Below, in pieces: positions 41,805-47,606 of a DNA stretch of 47,606 bases (positions are counted from its first letter, which is position 1; each line of letters opens with the position of its first letter). This stretch comes from Candidatus Yaniella excrementigallinarum (lineage in GTDB: Bacteria > Actinomycetota > Actinomycetes > Actinomycetales > Micrococcaceae). The position numbers were made by a program, and so were the translations under genes. The notes beneath the pieces were generated by a model that did no database searches, was not told the DNA's origin, and saw only the letters and a program-made list of their open reading frames with translations. The stretch is from the NCBI GenBank assembly GCA_019113675.1, contig DXHA01000078.1:1-47606 (forward strand). The letters are read 5' to 3'.

Positions 41805-42752
41805 TCATCGATATTCATCGACGCTTAGTTCCGTTGCTGCTGTGGACTCCATTGCCTCTATGAAGCTCCAGGAATCTGGGCGAGACCCATCGATATCAGT
41901 GAAATCGTAGTGCTGAGCCAGTTCGAAGGAACTGACAGACTTGGTATTCCATCGTGCACGTTGCGGGTCAGCTGCTAACGCCACAATTCCTCGAGCCAGC
42001 ATGTGGGGTGTTTCGGAAATAACGAACTCATACGGCGGCAGCGCAGCTGTCTTGCCTCGATTCGCCTCGGCTGCGGCGCGCCAATTGTCTTCCGTAACGC
42101 CGAATGCATCAAGCATCATCTCTGACCGCAACCAACCTGGTGTTACTGAGACCGCAGTGCCATCGTAGTCGACAAGCTCATGGCCTTCAGCGTAGGCGAG
42201 CCGGTCCACGGCAGTTTTGGTCAGATCCAAGACGACGGTTCCGCGGAAATGGGTGGCATTATATTTTCGGGTTCCATCGGTCACCTCAACTACCAATCCA
42301 CCGTGTCGTCGCCTCAACAATTCTAGGGCGCAGTGGCTGGTTAGCAGATGCGTCATGAGGCCAGCTTCAATGAGCCGTTGGCCGTGGTCCCAATCGTATT
42401 CCCACAGTGGGATATCGAATTCAACGTAGGCTTCACCGCCGATGTCGTTGACCAGGATATCCAACTGACCATATTCGGCTTCTATGCGATCAACGAGACT
42501 TTGAACTTGTGACTTGATTCGGTGATCAACGACGACTGGGTGGGCTGTGCCACCGTGGTCGTTGATGAGCTCAGCAGTTTCTTCGATCGACTCCGGTCGC
42601 CCGTAGTCTGATGGCTTGGTACGTGTAGAGCGACCGGTGCAGTACACGATCGCTCCGGCACTTCCTAGTTCGCGAGCAATGGCCCGGCCAGCACCGCGCG
42701 TTGCGCCTGCTACCAGGGCTACTTTTCCTTGTAAAACGTGTTCCTGTTGCAT
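41805..42752 (-). CDS. SDR-family protein lacking the catalytic Tyr
   Basis: 315-residue short-chain dehydrogenase-like protein. The cofactor motif AGATRGAGRAIARELGSAGA is intact, and the characteristic TPGWLRSEMMLDAFGVTEDNW follows. At the active site the usual YxxxK reads LDLTK: the Tyr is Leu and the Lys is kept. In relatives I recall, this position is YDLVK. The substitution may abolish or alter catalysis. ATG 42752 begins the reading frame, with no strong RBS. It is divergent from a WYL-domain regulator that probably controls it. Substrate unknown. Confidence 0.85.
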   Translation of the reverse strand: MQQEHVLQGKVALVAGATRGAGRAIARELGSAGAIVYCTGRSTRTKPSDYGRPESIEETAELINDHGGTAHPVVVDHRIKSQVQSLVDRIEAEYGQLDILVNDIGGEAYVEFDIPLWEYDWDHGQRLIEAGLMTHLLTSHCALELLRRRHGGLVVEVTDGTRKYNATHFRGTVVLDLTKTAVDRLAYAEGHELVDYDGTAVSVTPGWLRSEMMLDAFGVTEDNWRAAAEANRGKTAALPPYEFVISETPHMLARGIVALAADPQRARWNTKSVSSFELAQHYDFTDIDGSRPDSWSFIEAMESTAATELSVDEYR

Positions 42753-42766
42753 AGTTTCTCACTTGA

Positions 42767-42824
42767 ACTGTTGGCTTTATCGTGTGTGCAACAGTCTTGC
42801 AGCTATTGCCGACATCCTATGTCG
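42767..42824. promoter_or_regulatory. Inverted repeats in the SDR/WYL-regulator divergent promoter
   Basis: ACTGTTG (42767-42773) with CAACAGT (42789-42795) has perfect 7-bp arms and 15 bp between. CGACAT (42810-42815) with ATGTCG (42819-42824) has 6-bp arms and 3 bp between. Both are in the 93-bp divergent spacer and are plausible operators for the WYL regulator. Confidence 0.45.
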
Positions 42825-42845
42825 TCAATCACCTAAGCTGTAGTT

Positions 42846-43796
42846 ATGCGTTCCGTGAGGCTATTGGGCATCATCCTTCAGCTTTCCCGTGTGCCCTCAA
42901 CTAGCGTCTCCGCGCTAGCTCAACGCTTCGATGTTTCCGAGCGAACGCTGCAACGTGACCTCAGCGCTATTGCTGATCTGGGCGTGCCAATTTGGACGCG
43001 GACAGGCCCTGCTGGTGGAGTTGGCATTGTCGAAGGGTGGCGCTCTCCGATCAACGGAATGACCGGCCCGGAGGTCCAAGCGCTGATGATCGGTTCGGCA
43101 GGATCGCACGAACTCGGGTTCGCTACTGCTTATGGCACAGCGCGAATAAAAATGCTCGAAGCAAGGGCTGTGGGTAACCATGCGAAATCAGCGGATGAGC
43201 GTTTCCTCAACAACAACGAACCGTGGTTTTCTACTGCTGAGCAACCACCTGCATTACCAGTCGTTGCTGAAGCAGTATGGGCCTCACGCAGACTCTTGAT
43301 CCACTATGCTCGGCACGATGCGCCACCCAAACAGCGGCTGGTGGATCCTCTGGGCCTGGTGCTCAAGACCGACCGATGGTACTTGGTAGCCGCCCACCGT
43401 CAGAAGCCACTGACATACCGCCTCTCACGTATTGTTGCCGTCGAACTGCAGGACGAAACTGCTGATCAACCAGAGGATTTCTCGCTCTCCGACTATTGGC
43501 GTGATTTTAGCTCAGCCTTCGAAACGTCACTGAACACATTGCCGGTGACTTTTTCGATCCCAGAATCTTCCCTCGATGCACTGCTTATTCACGTTCCCAG
43601 CACCGAAACGCAGATCGCACTCGCTTCAGCGAGGACAACAGATCAGCGTCTCTATATTGAAATGATGATGGAGAACCTCGAGATCGCAGCCTCACAGCTG
43701 ATCGCCGTACCTGGCGTGGAAGTCGACAGCCCTACGGCGTTGCGTCAAAAACTGCATGTCAGAGCCCAGAACATCGCACAACGGAATGCAGGATAA
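42846..43796 (+). CDS. WYL-domain transcriptional regulator (YafY-like)
   Basis: 316-residue regulator. An N-terminal DeoR/HTH_11-type helix-turn-helix (LLGIILQLSRV, then ALAQRFDVSERTLQRDLSAI) occupies residues 1-60. The WYL ligand-sensing domain spans ~140-215 and includes RLVDPLGLVLKTDRWYLVAAHR followed by TYRLSRI; a WCX-like C-terminal extension completes it. ATG 42846 is the first codon of the frame. It is divergent from the SDR-like gene, the usual arrangement for a regulator and its target. Confidence 0.9.
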   Translation: MRSVRLLGIILQLSRVPSTSVSALAQRFDVSERTLQRDLSAIADLGVPIWTRTGPAGGVGIVEGWRSPINGMTGPEVQALMIGSAGSHELGFATAYGTARIKMLEARAVGNHAKSADERFLNNNEPWFSTAEQPPALPVVAEAVWASRRLLIHYARHDAPPKQRLVDPLGLVLKTDRWYLVAAHRQKPLTYRLSRIVAVELQDETADQPEDFSLSDYWRDFSSAFETSLNTLPVTFSIPESSLDALLIHVPSTETQIALASARTTDQRLYIEMMMENLEIAASQLIAVPGVEVDSPTALRQKLHVRAQNIAQRNAG

Positions 43797-43919
43797 TCTA
43801 AATGATTTTTCAACGTCCACTGCACCACCTCGACTGCCTAACGACAGTCGCTATCTTTACAAGGCAGTACTACCTCAGAAGTTATCGTGTTGTTGCAGCT
43901 AAGCGCAGTTCGCCCTATC

Positions 43920-44645
43920 GCAATGTCATAGGGAATGGCTGCAACGGCCCGGTCCAGGGCTGCGATCACGTGCACCCGGGGGTTATTGCGTAAAACGTCT
44001 AGTTGGACCCACCCCAGTAACCACATCGGTCATGGTCAGCGTTCGGACGAATTCGCCTTTGAGCGTGGGACCGCAATGGGCCACGGTGTCGGTTTGGAAA
44101 AATCCTGGTTCGTCTTCGACCTCGTCACCGGCCTTGCGCACGGTAATCGAGGTGCGCAGTAAAGCACCGGGTTTGGTGGTGGAGATCCCTTTGACCGCCA
44201 GGCGGTCACGTTCAGCTTTCAGATACCGGTCAATGGTGGCAGCACTCATCGCAAGCAATTGAACACGAACCCCTGGATTGTAACCGGATCTGCCAAAGGC
44301 CAGCTCCTGGTGGGTCTCTAAGGCATCTAACCAGTCTTGCATCACCGGTTTCATGTATTTTCCCGAGGGCATGCCCATCAGCCGCCACACCCGAATCAAC
44401 TGCTTTTTGGCATTAGCCGAATACTTCGTGGGTTTATGTTTGCGTCGGTCGATCCGCACCACGTCTTTGACCCCGATGGTCTTGGAGGTCAAATACCGCC
44501 TGGCTGTGGACCGGCCCATCCCAGTGGAAACACAAAACTGGTCTAAAATCGCGGACTTCTCAGCCTTAGAACCAGTCCGGTAATCGGTGCGTAATCGCTT
44601 GGTGACCTCAACACGAGTGCTCATCGACACAATGTCCTTATCCAT
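43920..44645 (-). pseudogene. Truncated, frameshifted rve-type transposase (integrase core)
   Basis: The intact first part (44645 to about 44016) encodes an HTH region (DQFCVSTGMGRSTARRYL) and the start of a DDE integrase core (FFQTDTVAHCGPTLKGEFVRTLTMTDVVTG). The frame is then lost: removing one base from the C4 run at 44012-44015 (plus strand) restores TGWVQLDVLRNNPRVHVIAALDRAV, which is the continuation of the core. Similarity ends near 43925, before the second catalytic Asp and the Glu. The element is therefore both frameshifted and truncated at its 3' end. The family resembles IS481/ISNCY-like integrases; I cannot name the IS. Confidence 0.8.
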
Positions 44646-44727
44646 GAATTCACACTAGAGTTTCGCGCTCACGATCTGTGAGGCACGACATGAGCTATGC
44701 GCTCAATATGCATAAGGTACGTCGCTG

Positions 44728-44811
44728 CTTTGATTACACTAGTCAACACTGCTATTGTTTTGAGTAATAGTTCAGCCCGCCCAGACCCTGGTGTGGGCTG
44801 GATCTCTTTTT
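44728..44811 (+). ncRNA. Candidate AbiF-associated RNA upstream of the Abi_2 gene
   Basis: The spacer before the Abi_2 gene carries a hairpin with stem CTATT/AATAG (44752-44770). A strong GC hairpin from 44773 to 44800 follows: CAGCCC pairs with GGGCTG and an inner CCAG with CTGG around an ACC loop. A CTCTTTTT run then ends it like an intrinsic terminator at 44811. A conserved structured RNA upstream of abiF-type genes has been described and reported to act as an RNA antitoxin. Position, orientation and the terminator fit that RNA. The 5' boundary is a guess, and I could not check the covariance model. Confidence 0.55.
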
Positions 44812-44830
44812 GGCCAAAATGAGGTAGCTC

Positions 44831-45800
44831 TTGGTAGCTGTCAAGGAATACGAACCTATAAGCAACCTGCTTGACAAGCTGTCTGAACGTAAAATGCAAC
44901 TGGATAATAGAGCTTTCGCTGAGCAGTGGTTGAGCAATGTGGGCTACTATCGACTCAGCGCCTATTGGTACCCTTACCGTGAGTTCCTCAGCGAAGATCT
45001 TCCGATCCGTGGGGACAATTTTCTACCTGGCACAAAATTTGAAGACATCACCGCCCTCTACGAGTTCGATCGCAAGCTTCGAACCCTCGTGCACGATGGA
45101 ATAGAACGTATTGAAATTGGGCTTCGAACGCAGTTAAACGAATATCTAGGCGAAGCCGGCGGGGCTCTGGCTTATCAAAGCCCAGTCCATTTTCGCCCCC
45201 TACTTCGACCACACCGCATGGATCCGAACAGCCCGACGACGCATTGAGCGAGCTCAAAAAGATAACACCGCCATTCGCCATCATAATGATAACTACGGAG
45301 GACAGATACCCATTTGGGTACTCTCCGAAGTACTAGATTTTTCTGACATCTCAAAACTCTATGAAGGCCTGTTTACCACAGCGCAATACCGTATCGCGGA
45401 AAATTTTGGCATCCAGATTGAGCTGAGCAATCTTGCTAATAATCAACGAAGAAAAGCGAAAAAACACCACCCTCTTGTGCGCTGGTTTGAACACCTGACA
45501 ATCATTCGCAACACTTCCGCACATCACGCACGCCTGTGGAACCGCTCCTTCACCCCCGTCTCCACAACGGCACTACGCACTATGCGCGAGTTCCAAACCT
45601 TGCCAGCTATGCAAAGTGAGCAAGTCTATGGAGCGTTATGCGTGATGAATGTATTGCTTAGGAAACTCTCCCCTAATACGTCATGGCCGGCAAAAGTCCG
45701 TGAGCTGGTCGAAGGATCATTTGCGAAACTCGAACTCCGAGACCCCGCTGAACTAGGGTGTCCAGAAGGCTGGCAACAGCATCCTATCTGGAATGCGTAG
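44831..45800 (+). pseudogene. AbiF/AbiD-type (Abi_2) abortive-infection protein, frameshifted
   Basis: Frame 1 from TTG 44831 (GAGG six bases upstream) encodes the Abi_2 N-terminus: YEPISNLLDKLSERKMQL, then QWLSNVGYYRLSAYWYPYRE and YEFDRKLRTLVHDGIERIEIGLRT. It runs off frame at the C5 run 45196-45200; dropping one C gives HFRPYFDHTAWIRTARRR and an open frame to 45800. The C-terminal half includes WFEHLTIIRNTSAHHARLWNR with the HEPN RNase motif RNTSAH (45507-45524). If repaired the protein would have ~322 residues, the usual length. This family is linked to abortive infection and is thought to be ancestral to Cas13. The frameshift could be a true inactivation, a slippage switch or a sequencing error. 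Confidence 0.8.
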
Positions 45801-46128
45801 CTGCCAACAGCAAGCTATCGCCCATAAAAGCAGTCTTCTTAGTCACCGCCTACTCAACTCTTAAGCGGCTCTTCGAAATTTTGAGTGTAGATCAGTGTGG
45901 TGCGTGGGGTGTGTTGAAGGCATAAAAGTGTCGAGGGCTTTCGAAGATGGAAGTGCTGAACAACACATCTGAAGAAAGACCTCGACAAACAGCTCCGGGA
46001 AGACAAGCTGGACCGAGTTAACGGCACCGTAGTCATTTTAGTCTGTCGAAACCCGCGAACTTTTACTCTGTTTTGATCACCAGTTCTGCCATCGAGAAGA
46101 TTTGCGTGCCACACCTACAATGGTGGGT
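45801..46128. other. 328-bp spacer with IS-like remnant and promoter of the next gene
   Basis: It holds the ISL3-like end listed separately and a short open stretch (about 45970-46076) with no recognisable domain. A TACAAT hexamer at 46116-46121 precedes GTG 46129 by seven bases. Otherwise no gene is supported. Confidence 0.45.
45867..46010 (+). mobile_element. Possible ISL3-family end fragment
   Basis: GGCTCTTCGAAATTTTGAG begins at 45867; GGCTCTTC is the typical outer end of ISL3-family insertion sequences. The ~120 bp after it look like an IS leader, but no transposase domain and no second terminal repeat was found. The call is tentative and would be a decayed relic. Confidence 0.3.
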
Positions 46129-47256
46129 GTGACAGAAGCAGAGCCAGAACTCGATAACCCCGCAAGCCCAACGACCGTTAGCACGGATACATCTGCAGCC
46201 CGGCTCGCATCCCGTGCAATCTGGGTTTCTATTAGTTTTGCGGCGGTAGCGGCCGTAGTTGGACTGATCGCGTTTTCTGGCAACCTTATCCCGTTATCAG
46301 GCGGGTACTCGGTGGGCACGATAGCTGGCGTCACAACCGGCATTGCCGCCGGGGGCTCGGCGATGATTGGTCTGATCATCGCTACCCGACCACAGCTTGG
46401 CATTCTGGGGTGGATGCGAAAGCGGTTTTGGGGATGGTGGTTACTTGATCTGATCGGGTTGGTCATCATCCACGGGGCCATCGCCACCATGGCGATCCTG
46501 AGCATATTCCGGCTGTTCCAAGAGGCGTTTCAAGGCCTAGTCGTCGATTCAATTGCTGCCACCGTGATGCTGTGCCTGGTATGTGCGGTGGCGTCCTATT
46601 TTGGGTTCAGCTCCGCCTCGCGTGCGTCATCGGCATCAATATCTACCCTGCTGGCCTTGTTTATGAGTGCCGGTGTGCTGGTGTCGATGCTGTTGGCCGA
46701 GAACCCATATTGGTGGCACGCGTTTTTCTCTGAACTGGGCACCGGTGAAGCCGGGATGCTGTCATTTTGGACGTTCAACACCACGTTGACCGTGTCCGGG
46801 ATCGTGTTGATCACCCTGGCCAACTTCATCAGTCAAGATCTCTCCGGATGGGCCGCACACCGACTCCACCAGGGCAAGCGCCGCGCATTTGTGCAAGCGC
46901 TGAAACTGGGCATGGTAGTCATGGGGATCAGCCTGATCGGGGTGTCCTGGGTACCGATTAACGTTAACCATTCGATACACACCACATTTGTGCAACTACT
47001 GGCCATGACTTTTGGGCTCATGTTGCTCAGCGTGCCGATCTGGCTGCCCGGTGCCCCTGCGGCAATGTATGTGATCAGCTACCTGATGCTGGGGCTAGCC
47101 GTTTTGGCGGTGGCCCTGTGGGATCCGCTGAGCTACTATAATCTAACCGCCCTGGAGCTGGCGTTTGCTGGGATCATCTTCGCCTGGCTGGTGGTCCTGA
47201 TTCGCACCCTGGATGCCATGATTGCTGATGCCGTCCGGCCCCCCACAGCAGACTGA
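46129..47256 (+). CDS. Polytopic membrane protein of unknown function
   Basis: 375-residue protein with a ~35-residue hydrophilic N-terminus and about nine TM segments. No recognised transporter motif is present. Start choice: GTG 46129 lies seven bases after a TACAAT -10-like hexamer and would give a leaderless mRNA, common in actinobacteria. ATG 46120 and TTG 46102 are also in frame, but 46120 overlaps that hexamer. It is followed 56 bases later by a CHY zinc-finger gene on the same strand. Function unknown. Confidence 0.75.
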   Translation: MTEAEPELDNPASPTTVSTDTSAARLASRAIWVSISFAAVAAVVGLIAFSGNLIPLSGGYSVGTIAGVTTGIAAGGSAMIGLIIATRPQLGILGWMRKRFWGWWLLDLIGLVIIHGAIATMAILSIFRLFQEAFQGLVVDSIAATVMLCLVCAVASYFGFSSASRASSASISTLLALFMSAGVLVSMLLAENPYWWHAFFSELGTGEAGMLSFWTFNTTLTVSGIVLITLANFISQDLSGWAAHRLHQGKRRAFVQALKLGMVVMGISLIGVSWVPINVNHSIHTTFVQLLAMTFGLMLLSVPIWLPGAPAAMYVISYLMLGLAVLAVALWDPLSYYNLTALELAFAGIIFAWLVVLIRTLDAMIADAVRPPTAD

Positions 47257-47284
47257 GCCCAAGGAATCGTCGCTAACGGACTCA

Positions 47285-47310
47285 TAAAGGAGTGGCCTAA
47301 AGGAGTGGCC
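47285..47310 (+). repeat. Tandem 13-bp repeat duplicating the ribosome-binding site
   Basis: TAAAGGAGTGGCC occurs twice in direct tandem (47285-47297 and 47298-47310), giving two AAGGAG sequences before ATG 47313. Only the second has useful spacing. Confidence 0.85.
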
Positions 47311-47312
47311 AA

Positions 47313-47606
47313 ATGCAGCACCCGGTGTATGGCGTAGAGGTGGATGATCAGACGCGTTGTGCCCACTATCGGCAGGATTTTGACGTCGTCGCCATTAAAC
47401 ATTTTTGCTGCGGAACATACTATTGCTGCCATCTATGTCATGCCGAACTCGCCGACCACCCGGCCCAGGTTTGGCCCACGGAGCGTTTCGACGACGACGC
47501 GCTACTGTGCGGGGTCTGCGGCCACCAACTAAGTGTAACCAACTACCTGGCAACCGAAGGATGCCCGCAGTGTTTGGCCCAGTTTAATCCGGGCTGCAAA
47601 TTACAC
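47313..47606 (+). CDS. CHY zinc-finger protein, partial (runs off window)
   Basis: 98 codons to the window end with no stop. The Cys/His pattern matches the CHY zinc finger: TRCAHY, HFCCGTYYCCHLCH, LCGVCGHQL and CPQCLAQFNPGC. The few characterised proteins with this domain are eukaryotic ubiquitin ligases; the small bacterial proteins are uncharacterised zinc-binding proteins. The native protein is likely only slightly longer than what is seen. ATG 47313 has AGGAG eight bases upstream, inside a tandem repeat. Confidence 0.85.
   Translation, partial: MQHPVYGVEVDDQTRCAHYRQDFDVVAIKHFCCGTYYCCHLCHAELADHPAQVWPTERFDDDALLCGVCGHQLSVTNYLATEGCPQCLAQFNPGCKLH

Noticed and set aside
44398-44645. Intact insertion sequence around the integrase-like gene
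   Set aside because: The catalytic core is cut short and frameshifted, and no terminal inverted repeats or target duplication could be identified.

Overview
The window looks like chromosomal DNA of a Gram-positive actinobacterium, probably in the Micrococcales; the genus is not determined. Supporting signs are moderately high GC, many GTG and TTG starts, a DUF222/HNH '13E12-type' endonuclease, actinobacterial-style Ltp lipoprotein repeats, WYL and NarL-type regulators, and tightly overlapping ATGA/TGATG operons. No rRNA, tRNA or CRISPR array was seen.

Layout: (1) 0.1-9.8 kb: nitronate monooxygenase, a NarL-type two-component pair, a small membrane protein, an L-lactate permease, a YeeE-TusA sulfur-uptake fusion, and an ABC exporter pair whose ATPase start codon abuts a perfect 11-bp inverted repeat. 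(2) 9.8-13.9 kb: DUF222/HNH endonuclease, a decayed AT-rich stretch, and a lipoprotein alkaline phosphatase. (3) 14.0-19.5 kb, minus strand: a SAM (S-box) riboswitch heads metN-metI and two metQ paralogues, continuing into a DszA/NtaA-type flavin monooxygenase and a hotdog thioesterase. A LysR regulator is divergent. (4) 20.6-25.7 kb: Ltp-repeat protein, then an APC permease and class III CoA-transferase divergent from a glutaryl-CoA-dehydrogenase-like enzyme, suggesting glutarate or dicarboxylate use.

(5) 25.7-32.0 kb: accessory region with lower-GC spacers, a TIR-domain protein, an Mrr-type endonuclease, a DHFR-fold reductase and a truncated arr (rifamycin ADP-ribosyltransferase). A 194-bp duplicated piece of a metallopeptidase gene flanks the Mrr-DHFR-arr block. 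(6) 32.1-35.4 kb: ECF sigma factor, one-TM Ser/Thr kinase and OmpA-domain lipoprotein, a candidate envelope-sensing unit. (7) 35.4-41.8 kb: two TPP riboswitches. The first precedes an SDR plus a second DszA/NtaA-type monooxygenase; the second precedes the salvage operon thiD-MFS transporter-thiM-thiE.

(8) 41.8-47.6 kb: an SDR lacking its catalytic Tyr with a divergent WYL regulator, a frameshifted and truncated transposase, and an AbiF/AbiD-type (Abi_2) HEPN gene broken by one extra base in a C5 run. A hairpin RNA resembling the AbiF-associated ncRNA lies just upstream of it. An ISL3-like end, a polytopic membrane protein and the start of a CHY zinc-finger gene finish the window.

The most notable points are two related flavin monooxygenases under different riboswitches (SAM and TPP), the AbiF gene with its candidate RNA antitoxin, and the sigma/kinase/OmpA cluster.
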